From positions 1 through 6,833 of the forward strand of contig DQYM01000177.1 of NCBI GenBank assembly GCA_011040545.1: a DNA stretch of 6,833 bases, read 5' to 3'. Under the pieces are notes generated by a model. That model did not search any database. It saw nothing but the letters and a program-made list of their open reading frames with translations, and had not been told where the DNA came from. The stretch is from Candidatus Bathyarchaeota archaeon. GTDB taxonomy: Archaea > Thermoproteota > Bathyarchaeia > EX4484-135. Positions 1 through 5,651 of the stretch are shown here, one piece after another; position 1 is the stretch's first letter, and every line of letters starts with the position of its first letter. A program made the position numbers and the translations under genes.

Positions 1-1125
1 ATACGCTATACCCTGAATGGCGAGGATCCACAGGAGCTCCTTAGGCGCCTCGTGAGGGCAGTTGAGGAGAACCCACGCATAAGGGTGTTCAAGGGGGCGG
101 AGGTAGTAGATGTATCTGGCTACGTGGGCAACTTTGAAACGACCATAAGGCACGATGGTATTGAGGAGGTCGTTAAGCACGGAGCCATCATAGTAGCTAC
201 TGGTGCCGACCTCCTAGAGCCATATGGTCAATACCTCTACGGCGAGGACCCACGTGTCCTAACGCAGAGGGAGCTTGAGGAACGGCTAGCTAGTGGTGAT
301 TTCAAGGCAAAGCGTGTTGTAATGATACAGTGCGTTGGCTCAAGGGAGCCCGAGAGGCCCTACTGCTCAAGGATATGCTGCTATGAGGCCGTTAAGAACG
401 CCCTAAAGCTAAAGGAGCTCTGCCCCGATGCAGAAGTTCTGATTCTCTTCAGGGACGTAAGGACGTACGGCTTTAGGGAGCTATTCTACCGTGAGGCACG
501 TGAGAAGGGCATTATATTCGCTAGGTATACGCTTGAGAAGTCACCTGAGGTCGTAAGGGAAGGTGATAAGCTGCTAGTTAAGTTTTACGATCCAGGAACC
601 ATGTCCGATGTCATAACGGAGGCTGACTATGTGATCCTAAGCACTGCTATAATACCTAGGCCAGATGCAGCCGACCTAGCCAAGATGCTAAAGGTCCCGC
701 TTAGCCAAGATGGCTTCTTCCTTGAGGCCCACGTTAAGCTAAGGCCCCTTGACTTCGCCTCAGATGGCATATTCCTATGTGGCCTAGCCCACTACCCGAA
801 GTTCATAGATGAGTGTATAGCCCAGGCCTGTGGGGCAGCAGCTAGGGCTGCTACGCTGCTATCAAAGCCATACTTAGAGGTTGAGGCAGCCGTAGCAAGC
901 GTTGATACAGAACGCTGTAGGGGCTGTGGTCGCTGTGAGGAGGTCTGCGAGTTCGGTGCCGTGAGCATAGTTGAGGAAGCAGGTCGCCTCGTGGCCCAGG
1001 TAAATGAGGCCCTCTGCAAAGGCTGTGGTGCCTGCTCAGTTAGGTGCCCAACTGGTGCCATAAGGGTAAAGCACTTCAGGCCAGAACAAATATTAGCACA
1101 GGTCTCAGCTGTAGCGGCGGCCTAG
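1..1125 (+). CDS. hdrA: HdrA-like heterodisulfide reductase subunit A (5' truncated by window edge)
   Basis: The reading frame is open from base 1 and ends at TAG 1123-1125, so the 374 visible residues are the C-terminal part of a protein whose family is usually about 650 residues long. HdrA is the cytoplasmic FAD and iron-sulfur subunit that splits electron pairs between ferredoxin and the HdrBC branch. Seen here: the HdrA signature QCVGSREPERPYCSRICC at about residues 110-127, rich in conserved Cys; the flavin-fold end around GLAHYPKFIDECIAQA (residues 261-276); and two ferredoxin motifs of the form CxxCxxCxxxC near residues 306-316 and 340-350. The first lacks the usual proline after its last Cys (CEFGA); the second has CPTGA. 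The tail HFRPEQILAQ is typical of the family. A possible GTG at 52 is internal, because homologous sequence continues upstream of it. It lies 14 bases before the MvhD-HdrC-HdrB gene, so an operon is very likely. The physiological electron donor and acceptor cannot be told from this window. Confidence 0.93.
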   Translation: MRYTLNGEDPQELLRRLVRAVEENPRIRVFKGAEVVDVSGYVGNFETTIRHDGIEEVVKHGAIIVATGADLLEPYGQYLYGEDPRVLTQRELEERLASGDFKAKRVVMIQCVGSREPERPYCSRICCYEAVKNALKLKELCPDAEVLILFRDVRTYGFRELFYREAREKGIIFARYTLEKSPEVVREGDKLLVKFYDPGTMSDVITEADYVILSTAIIPRPDAADLAKMLKVPLSQDGFFLEAHVKLRPLDFASDGIFLCGLAHYPKFIDECIAQACGAAARAATLLSKPYLEVEAAVASVDTERCRGCGRCEEVCEFGAVSIVEEAGRLVAQVNEALCKGCGACSVRCPTGAIRVKHFRPEQILAQVSAVAAA

Positions 1126-1127
1126 GC

Positions 1128-1133
1128 GAGGTG
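1128..1133 (+). promoter_or_regulatory. Ribosome binding site that decides the start of the MvhD-HdrCB fusion
   Basis: GAGGTG matches the archaeal anti-Shine-Dalgarno sequence and ends 6 bases before ATG 1140. It favours that start over GTG 1131, which overlaps the site, and over the longer open frame reaching back to GTG 1044 inside hdrA. The extra N-terminal residues of the longer form do not resemble MvhD. Confidence 0.7.
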
Positions 1134-1139
1134 GGCGAG

Positions 1140-2654
1140 ATGGGCAGGTCGGGTAGCGAGGGGGAGTTTGAGCCAAGGATCGTGGCCTTCTGCTGCAACT
1201 GGTGTGCTTACGCTGGCGCTGACCTAGCTGGCGTTAGCAGGATCCAGTACCCACCTACCGTCCGCATCATCCGTGTCATGTGCACTGGCATGGTAGATGA
1301 GAGCTACATAATGAAGGCATTTGAGGAGGGGGCAGATGGCGTCTTAGTAGCTGGCTGCCACCCTGGGGATTGCCACTACATATCTGGGAACCTGAAGGCT
1401 GAGAAGGAAGTTGAGAGGACGAAGAAGCTCCTAGACCTAATAGGCATAGGTAGCGATAGGCTTAGGCTTGAGTGGATTTCTGCCTCAGAAGGTGAGAAGT
1501 TCGCCCGTGTCATAAGGGAGTTCACGGAGCAACTAAAGGAACTAGGCCCAAGCCCCCTCAAGAGGCGACAAACTACTACAGATGGTGGCTCCTCCGTGGC
1601 AGCAGCGGTAGCCAGAGGGGGCCCAGGCTCCTTTGCTGAAGAGGTCCTATCTGGTGAGTTCATGTGGAGGTGCTTGGGCTGCTACCTATGCCACTCAACC
1701 TGCCCAGGTGGCCTTAGGATAGCTGAGCTGATCAGGGTAGCTAGGAGCGAGGCACCGAGGGAGCAAGTAGACCTGATGTGCGCTCATGGTGCTGTCCCAC
1801 TCATGTGGGCTAGGATGATGGCTAACCCAGCCCTAAGGCCAAATAAGCTCGCTAGCCTACCAGAGGGCCTTGATTTTGGCCAGAAGGGGGATGTGTACTT
1901 CTTCATCGGCTGTGCCCCACTATACGATGTGGAGATGGAGGACCTAGCCCTTGGCTCCACGAAGGCAATTGCCTCTACCATAAGGATCCTAAATGCCATT
2001 GGCGTTAAGCCAGCTATATCGCCAGATGAACGCTGCTGTGGCCACGACCTCCTCTGGACGGGTGATTTTGAGGACTTTGAGAAGCTAGCCCGCATGAACG
2101 TGGAGGCCATACGCAAGTCGGGTGCTAAGCTGGTCATAACCAGCTGCCCAGAGTGCTACAGGACGCTTAAGGTAGATTATGCCGACTTGCTCGGTGGCCT
2201 AGATTTTGAGGTCCTTCACATCTCAGAGTTCTTGCTGAAGGCCCTTGAGGAAGGCAAGCTGAAGTTTGAACGTGAGCTTAAGCGAAAGGTAACATTCCAG
2301 GACTCCTGTCGCTTGGGGAGGCATATGGGCATCTACGAGGAGCCAAGGAAGCTCCTTACGGCCATACCTGGCCTAGAGCTCGTTGAGATGGAACGTAATA
2401 GGGCTGAGGCTGCCTGCTGTGGCATGAGCTCTTGGCTACTCTGTGGTGAGGTATCCAAGCGCCTCCAGCTTGAGCGATTGAAGGAGGCTAGGGCTACTGG
2501 GGCAGATCAGCTGGTCGTGGGATGCCATAAGTGCAAGATACACTTCAGGTGCGTCCAAGAGGAGAAGCTCCCACCTGGCTACGAGGACATCAAGATACCA
2601 GTAGTAGAGCTAGTGGAGATCCTAGCTGAGGCCCTTGGGCTTGATGAAAGCTAA
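1140..2654 (+). CDS. MvhD-HdrC-HdrB fusion: iron-sulfur electron-transfer protein of an Hdr-like complex
   Basis: This 504-residue protein joins three modules normally found as separate subunits. Residues about 12-137 are an MvhD/FlpD domain with Cys at 18, 19, 22, 48, 73 and 78 (CCNWC, MCTG, CHPGDC); that family carries a [2Fe-2S] cluster passing electrons from a hydrogenase or dehydrogenase to HdrA. Residues about 139-172 are a low-complexity Ala/Gly/Ser/Thr linker. Residues 175-216 match the second half of HdrC, with one [4Fe-4S] motif, CLGCYLCHSTCP (Cys 178, 181, 184, 188); the first HdrC motif is absent. Residues 252-500 hold two CCG domains: C258, C299-C300, C336/C339 and C390, C426-C427, C462/C465. 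Both have the full set of ligands for the noncubane [4Fe-4S] clusters of HdrB, the site of disulfide reduction. The CCG region reads closest to the HdrD style. No signal peptide or membrane segment is seen, so it is cytoplasmic. It follows hdrA by 14 bases and should act with it. Whether the acceptor is CoM-S-S-CoB or another disulfide is unknown. Confidence 0.9.
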   Translation: MGRSGSEGEFEPRIVAFCCNWCAYAGADLAGVSRIQYPPTVRIIRVMCTGMVDESYIMKAFEEGADGVLVAGCHPGDCHYISGNLKAEKEVERTKKLLDLIGIGSDRLRLEWISASEGEKFARVIREFTEQLKELGPSPLKRRQTTTDGGSSVAAAVARGGPGSFAEEVLSGEFMWRCLGCYLCHSTCPGGLRIAELIRVARSEAPREQVDLMCAHGAVPLMWARMMANPALRPNKLASLPEGLDFGQKGDVYFFIGCAPLYDVEMEDLALGSTKAIASTIRILNAIGVKPAISPDERCCGHDLLWTGDFEDFEKLARMNVEAIRKSGAKLVITSCPECYRTLKVDYADLLGGLDFEVLHISEFLLKALEEGKLKFERELKRKVTFQDSCRLGRHMGIYEEPRKLLTAIPGLELVEMERNRAEAACCGMSSWLLCGEVSKRLQLERLKEARATGADQLVVGCHKCKIHFRCVQEEKLPPGYEDIKIPVVELVEILAEALGLDES

Positions 2655-2663
2655 ATAAGCTAG

Positions 2664-2670
2664 TTCTTTT
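2664..2670 (+). terminator. Possible T-rich transcription stop after the hdr operon
   Basis: A short T-rich run, TTCTTTT, begins 10 bases after the TAA of the fusion gene. Archaeal intrinsic termination uses U-tracts, but this run is short and interrupted. A small GGGC-N4-GCCC inverted repeat at 2672-2683 follows rather than precedes it, so it is not a bacterial-type hairpin terminator. Confidence 0.25.
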
Positions 2671-2682
2671 CGGGCAGCAGCC

Positions 2683-2690
2683 CTTAATAC
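2683..2690 (+). promoter_or_regulatory. Possible TATA-like box for the GNAT gene
   Basis: CTTAATAC lies about 40 bases before the TTG start of the acetyltransferase gene. With initiation about 26 bases downstream, the transcript would begin near 2712 and keep the ribosome binding site at 2718. The match to an archaeal TATA box is weak; read-through from the hdr operon, 74 bases upstream, is the alternative. Confidence 0.3.
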
Positions 2691-2717
2691 CTCCTGGTAG
2701 AGGGACATCTATCTGTG

Positions 2718-2723
2718 GGTGAT
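2718..2723 (+). promoter_or_regulatory. Ribosome binding site supporting a TTG start
   Basis: GGTGAT, part of the archaeal Shine-Dalgarno consensus, ends 5 bases before TTG 2729. It supports this rare start codon; the next in-frame ATG is more than 40 codons downstream, inside the first GNAT domain. Confidence 0.65.
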
Positions 2724-2728
2724 GAGAA

Positions 2729-3676
2729 TTGCCTCCTAAGCCCCTTACCATAAGGCCCTTCGTAGAGGGACAGGATGAGGGAACATGGGTTTCCATTGTA
2801 AATGAGTGCTTAAGCTACTTCTATGGAGCCGATTACATCCCACTAGGCCAGGAGGACATGGAGTGGCTTAGGAGCTCCCCCTGGTACGACCCAAGCGAGA
2901 TGTTCATAGCGGAGCTAGCTGGGGAGCCAATTGCCACCATCTTAGTCCACGTGGATAGGCTAGGCAGCAGGCGTGAGGGAACGATAACAATTAGGATGCG
3001 CCCTAGCTCCCTTGGGAAGGGCTACGAGAGGCAGGTCCTCCTATTTGGCCTTGAGAACCTACGCTCAAGGGGCATACCCTATGCTAGGATGTGGGTTAGG
3101 GATAACATGGTGGAGCTGATAAGGGCTCTTGAGGAAGAGGGCTTCAGGAGGATAAGGTCCTTCAGCATCATGAAGATGGAGCTCAGCAGGCTGAGGCATG
3201 GCATAGGGGAGTGCAAGAGGGTATCCTTCAGGCCAATGGAGTGGCGGCGCCAGGACATAGGGCTATTCACATTCCTAGCTAACCAAGCATTTAAGGAGCA
3301 CTTCGGCTTCACGCCCATGACGGAAGCTGAGGCAGAGGCCCTACTGAGGAGGCCAGGCTGTGAGTTCCACGTCATATTTGCCTACTGGGGCAGGACGCCA
3401 GTTGGCTATGTAGACCTCATGGTAAGCCACAAGCTGCTTAAGCTGGGCAGGAAGGTAGGTGAGATTGAATCCATAGGCGTTCTAAGGCCGTATAGGCGGT
3501 TGGGCATAGGGACAGCCCTCATGCTGAGGGGGCTTGAGTGGCTGAGGGAGAGGGGCATGGATGAGGCCATTCTAGGCGTAGATGATGATAACCCAACGAA
3601 GGCCATGAGGCTGTATGAGAAGGTTGGCTTCAAGGTAGCCTACAAGAACCTCGTATATGAGAGGCCGACTAGCTAG
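2729..3676 (+). CDS. Tandem GNAT-family N-acetyltransferase, substrate unknown
   Basis: The 315-residue product holds two GNAT folds. The C-terminal one (about 164-312) looks active: strand ESIGVLRPYRRLGIGTAL (residues 247-264) has the R-x-x-G-x-G acetyl-CoA pyrophosphate-binding loop (R256 to G261), followed by DDDNPTKAMRLYEKVGF (285-301), the usual Asn/Tyr region before the last strand. The N-terminal copy (about 5-152) has the same outline, with its own RPSSLGKGYERQV segment (91-103) and an N-x-x-x-x-R-x-L-E-E-x-G-F stretch near 126-139, but its loop lacks the usual arginines and may be degenerate. Tandem GNATs are known, for example mycothiol synthase, but nothing here identifies that activity. 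The start is TTG 2729, chosen because GGTGAT precedes it by 5 bases and the first strand (LTIRPF) begins at residue 6. It stands 74 bases after the hdr genes and 80 bases before ribL. Acetyl-CoA binding is well supported; the acceptor could be a small molecule or a protein N-terminus. Confidence 0.85.
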   Translation: MPPKPLTIRPFVEGQDEGTWVSIVNECLSYFYGADYIPLGQEDMEWLRSSPWYDPSEMFIAELAGEPIATILVHVDRLGSRREGTITIRMRPSSLGKGYERQVLLFGLENLRSRGIPYARMWVRDNMVELIRALEEEGFRRIRSFSIMKMELSRLRHGIGECKRVSFRPMEWRRQDIGLFTFLANQAFKEHFGFTPMTEAEAEALLRRPGCEFHVIFAYWGRTPVGYVDLMVSHKLLKLGRKVGEIESIGVLRPYRRLGIGTALMLRGLEWLRERGMDEAILGVDDDNPTKAMRLYEKVGFKVAYKNLVYERPTS

Positions 3677-3724
3677 GCCAATTCACCCAGCTAGGCCCTA
3701 GTACACGCCTCTGCCTACAAAGCC

Positions 3725-3732
3725 CTTATCTT
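3725..3732 (+). promoter_or_regulatory. TATA-like box of ribL
   Basis: CTTATCTT is centred about 28 bases upstream of ATG 3757. This is the spacing expected for an archaeal promoter giving a leaderless or nearly leaderless transcript, and it agrees with the lack of a well-placed ribosome binding site before that ATG. Confidence 0.45.
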
Positions 3733-3734
3733 GA

Positions 3735-3752
3735 GCCCCCCACCTTGGGGGC
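3735..3752 (+). repeat. Perfect inverted repeat GCCCCC-N6-GGGGGC in the ribL promoter
   Basis: Six-base perfect arms (3735-3740 and 3747-3752) flank a CACCTT spacer. The repeat lies between the TATA-like box and the ATG of ribL, ending 4 bases before the start codon. That position suits a repressor operator overlapping the transcription start. If transcribed, it would form a GC-only hairpin covering the start region. No similar copy was found at the rbkR promoter, whose repeat has different arms. Confidence 0.5.
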
Positions 3753-3756
3753 AGGT

Positions 3757-4392
3757 ATGGGCCTGGGGGAGCTGGAGAGGGAAGTGCTAGCTAAGGTATA
3801 CGTAGCTGGGCTTGTCGGCCAGCCTGCCTCCCTAGCCTATCTATCTAAGCAGCTAGGCTTGCCAGGCGACCTGCTAAGGCAGGTCCTAGATGGGCTGGCC
3901 AGAAGGGGCCTGATTAAGCCTTCAGGTGGCCCTGGGGGCTGCTCTTACGTCCTAACTGAGGAGGGGCGCTCATCTATAAAGGTCGTTATGACAGGTGGTG
4001 CTTTTGACATACTACACGTAGGCCACCTAGCTACGCTTGAGGCTGCTAAGCGACTTGGGGATGTGTTGGTCGTAGTGGTCGCTAGGGATGAGACAGTTAA
4101 GCGCATGAAGGGCAGGGAGCCCTTGAATAGCGAGCAGGATAGGCTTAAGCTAGTATCGGCCCTAAGGCCCGTGGACCTAGCCCTGCTTGGGGATCTAGGG
4201 GACTCCATGAAGACGGTAGAGCACGTAAAGCCAGATGTAATAGCCCTTGGCTACGACCAGAAGCACAATGAGCGCCAGATTGAGGCTGAGCTCAGGGCTA
4301 GGGGGCTTAAAGCAAGGGTAATAAGGCTAGATGTCCATGTCCCAGGCGTGAAGTCCTCAAAGATACTCGCAAGGCTCCTAAGGGAGCTGTAG
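3757..4392 (+). CDS. ribL: FAD synthetase RibL (FMN adenylyltransferase) with an N-terminal winged-helix domain
   Basis: RibL transfers AMP from ATP to FMN to make FAD in the cytoplasm. In this 211-residue protein the nucleotidyltransferase domain spans about 74-211: MTGGAFDILHVGHLATLEAA carries the HxGH motif (H87-V-G-H90), followed by VVVARDETVKRMKGREP, LRPVDLALLGD, ALGYDQ (163-168) and a C-terminal KSSKI (199-203), all as in archaeal RibL enzymes such as the Methanocaldococcus one, which is only about 150 residues. The extra residues 1-72 read as a winged helix: L-x-x-L-x-x-x-L-G (26-34), a recognition-helix-like segment, then GLARRGLI and a YVLTEEG wing. I chose ATG 3757 over the in-frame TTG 3745 because the TTG lies inside the inverted repeat and the TATA-like box is correctly spaced for the ATG. 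The gene converges on the riboflavin kinase gene, which catalyses the preceding step, with 5 bases between stops. The winged helix suggests self-regulation, but this is inference. Closely related glycerol-phosphate cytidylyltransferases share the HxGH fold; the RibL call rests on the GYDQ and KSSKI regions and on the neighbour. Confidence 0.87.
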   Translation: MGLGELEREVLAKVYVAGLVGQPASLAYLSKQLGLPGDLLRQVLDGLARRGLIKPSGGPGGCSYVLTEEGRSSIKVVMTGGAFDILHVGHLATLEAAKRLGDVLVVVVARDETVKRMKGREPLNSEQDRLKLVSALRPVDLALLGDLGDSMKTVEHVKPDVIALGYDQKHNERQIEAELRARGLKARVIRLDVHVPGVKSSKILARLLREL

Positions 4393-4397
4393 GCCAG

Positions 4398-5093
4398 CTA
4401 TGGGAAGACCCTTACCTTCACTAGATCTCCATCCTTCAGCTTTAGCCTCTCCCTAAGGCAAACGGGGGATATTAGCTCTATAACGGATGGCCCGTAATGC
4501 GTCCTGTAGGCCACTACCACGGCCCCCTCAACTTCATCATTTATTATGGCCCTAAAGCACTTACCAGCTCCAAACGTCCTGCCCTCAGCTGTAAAGCCCT
4601 TTATTTCAATACCAGGGTAGAAATCCAGCTCCCTCCTAGCCTTAAGGCTCTCCTCATCTATTAGGCGGAGGTTCAATGTGCCTGGGTAAGGCTCAAATCC
4701 AAGCTTCTCTATGAACTGCTTCTTGTACCCCTCCCTAGTTACGTAGTAAGCCCCCTCGCCTAGGCCAGTGAACACAACCCCCTTTAGGATCAGGAAGGGA
4801 GCCGTTACTGGCTCTAGCACCTTCCTCAAGGCCCCGTACACCTCCCTTAGCGCATCTATGCCTGAGTTCGTCAGCCTTACCCTGCACCCCTTCTTCTCCA
4901 CAGCCCTAGATATTAAGCCAGCTTTCTCAAGCTCTATGAGGTGCCTTGAGGCCGTCTGCTGGGAGTAGCCAAGCCTCTCCGCTAGGCTAGATGTAGTAAT
5001 GCTTACCTCGCCTGAGGCAGCCCCAAGCTCAGCTAGGGCCAGTAGCGTAAAGAACATCTTCCCTAAGGACTTAACAGCCCTTGAGGCAGCCAT
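4398..5093 (-). CDS. rbkR: CTP-dependent riboflavin kinase with N-terminal winged-helix regulator domain (RbkR/RibK)
   Basis: This 231-residue protein phosphorylates riboflavin to FMN, using CTP in the characterised archaeal family. The kinase domain (about 102-231) shows the family hallmarks: GLGEGAYYVTREGYKKQF (110-127), LGFEPYPGTLNLRL (131-144), the FGAGKC stretch (174-179), ISPVCLRERLKLKDGD (208-223) and a terminal VKVRVF strand. Residues about 12-98 are a winged helix: LAERLGYSQQTASRHLIELEKAGLI (37-61) contains the helix-turn-helix, followed by a RVRLTNSG wing. Proteins with this two-domain layout were described as RbkR, a bifunctional enzyme and transcriptional regulator of archaeal riboflavin genes, so autoregulation is plausible. 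The start is ATG 5091-5093 on the complement. GAGGTG sits only one base before it, too close for normal use, and no better in-frame start exists. A good TATA box lies 34-42 bases upstream. The gene converges on ribL. Confidence 0.92.
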   Translation of the reverse strand: MAASRAVKSLGKMFFTLLALAELGAASGEVSITTSSLAERLGYSQQTASRHLIELEKAGLISRAVEKKGCRVRLTNSGIDALREVYGALRKVLEPVTAPFLILKGVVFTGLGEGAYYVTREGYKKQFIEKLGFEPYPGTLNLRLIDEESLKARRELDFYPGIEIKGFTAEGRTFGAGKCFRAIINDEVEGAVVVAYRTHYGPSVIELISPVCLRERLKLKDGDLVKVRVFP

Positions 5094-5112
5094 ACACCTC
5101 AGCCACCTACCC

Positions 5113-5128
5113 AGGCGAAATCCCGCCT
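5113..5128 (-). repeat. Inverted repeat AGGCG-N6-CGCCT in the rbkR promoter
   Basis: Five-base perfect arms (5113-5117 and 5124-5128) with a 6-base spacer lie between the rbkR TATA box and the start codon, overlapping the edge of the box by about two bases. The position suits an operator, perhaps for RbkR itself. The arms are short enough that chance cannot be excluded. Confidence 0.35.
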
Positions 5129-5135
5129 TTATAAG
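5127..5135 (-). promoter_or_regulatory. TATA box of rbkR
   Basis: On the complement this reads CTTATAAAG, a strong archaeal TATA match. Initiation about 26 bases downstream would fall near 5105, leaving a leader of roughly 10 bases before ATG 5093. The box sits inside a near-palindrome, GCCTTTATAAGGC at 5125-5137, with 5-base arms. Confidence 0.6.
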
Positions 5136-5160
5136 GCTTGGGAGAACGCCCTAGGCCATA

Positions 5161-5180
5161 GAAAATACCAGATAAAATAT
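5161..5180 (-). terminator. T-rich termination region downstream of gcvH
   Basis: Read on the complement, this segment contains two TTTT tracts within 20 bases, starting about 27 bases after the gcvH stop. U-tracts of this kind act as intrinsic terminators in archaea. It also lies upstream of the rbkR promoter and would insulate that gene from gcvH read-through. Confidence 0.45.
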
Positions 5181-5206
5181 GATGGTAGCTTAGTTCCGCA
5201 GCGAGC

Positions 5207-5620
5207 TTAGCCCTTAACTAGCTCTTCGTGCCACTTGACAGCAGCTTCAAAGTCCATTAGCTCCTTGAGCTCCTCATCAAGCTTAGTGGGCGTTATAACT
5301 ATGAGCCAGCCCTCGCCATATGGATCATCGTTTATCAGGCCTGGGTTATCCTGGACAGCTGAGTTTACCTCCTCAACTACGCCAGTTAGAGGAGCTATGA
5401 GGTCTGATACAGTCTTGGCCGACTCAACGGTGCCAAATGGCTCCCCCTTAGTTATATCATCGCCTGGCTCGGGTAGCTCCGTGTACAGTATGTCCTTTAG
5501 CTGCTTCTGGGCGTAATCCGTCAGCCCTATCCTGGCCTTGCCATCCTCTATCTCAACCCATAGGTAGTCCTTGGAGTAGTACAGGCCTTCCTTAACCTCG
5601 TAGTCGTCTACCTTCACCAC
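5207..5620 (-). CDS. gcvH: Glycine cleavage system H protein
   Basis: GcvH is the lipoylated shuttle that carries the aminomethyl group from the P protein to the T protein and is reoxidised by the L protein. The 137-residue length is normal for the family. Motifs seen: YYSKDYLWVEIEDGKARIGLT near the N-terminus (14-34), DYAQKQLKDILYTELPEPG (35-53), the lipoyl site GTVESAKTVSDLIAPLTG (63-80) with acceptor Lys69, and NDDPYGEGWLIVI (97-109). The start is GTG at 5618-5620; the next codon is also GTG, so the start could be one residue shorter. GGGAGGGG lies 7 to 14 bases upstream. No other glycine-cleavage gene is in the window, so its partners must be elsewhere. It points away from the hydrolase gene at 5686 and appears to be transcribed alone. 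A lipoate-binding protein of the sulfur-oxidising Hdr type is a less likely alternative. Confidence 0.93.
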   Translation of the reverse strand: MVKVDDYEVKEGLYYSKDYLWVEIEDGKARIGLTDYAQKQLKDILYTELPEPGDDITKGEPFGTVESAKTVSDLIAPLTGVVEEVNSAVQDNPGLINDDPYGEGWLIVITPTKLDEELKELMDFEAAVKWHEELVKG

Positions 5621-5627
5621 GCCCGCT

Positions 5628-5635
5628 CCCCTCCC
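5628..5635 (-). promoter_or_regulatory. Ribosome binding site of gcvH
   Basis: On the complement the purine run GGGAGGGG contains GGAGG, ending 9 bases before GTG 5620. It supports a GTG start for gcvH rather than any downstream codon. Confidence 0.55.
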
Positions 5636-5651
5636 AGGGGCCTAGCCAGGT

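Noticed and set aside
1044..1139. A longer N-terminus for the MvhD-HdrCB protein, beginning at GTG 1044 inside hdrA
   Set aside because: It would overlap hdrA by 82 bases and add residues that do not match MvhD; GAGGTG at 1128-1133 is spaced for ATG 1140.
2672..2683. GGGC-N4-GCCC as a hairpin terminator
   Set aside because: The stem is only 4 bases and the T-rich run precedes rather than follows it.
2719..2725. GTGATGA resembling a C box of a C/D guide RNA
   Set aside because: No matching D box (CTGA) lies at a suitable distance downstream, and the bases are better explained as the GGTGAT ribosome binding site.
2697..2772. Repeated 11-mer GTAGAGGGACA at 2697-2707 and 2762-2772
   Set aside because: Several 11-base matches are expected by chance in a window this long, and one copy is coding; no further copies were noticed.
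3157..3200. Possible gene-fusion junction between two acetyltransferase genes
   Set aside because: The frame is continuous with no stop, start or ribosome binding site between the domains, and tandem GNATs are a normal architecture.
4768..4968. 66-codon open frame antisense to rbkR, and similar antisense frames under the other genes
   Set aside because: They are shadows of well-supported genes, with Ser-rich low-complexity translations, no ribosome binding sites and no recognisable motifs.
5207..5620. GcvH-like protein as a lipoate-binding partner of a sulfur-oxidising sHdr system
   Set aside because: It retains the canonical GcvH features (ESAK, PYGEGW), is on the other strand about 2.5 kb from the Hdr genes, and the Hdr genes here are of the MvhD-linked, not the sHdr, layout.
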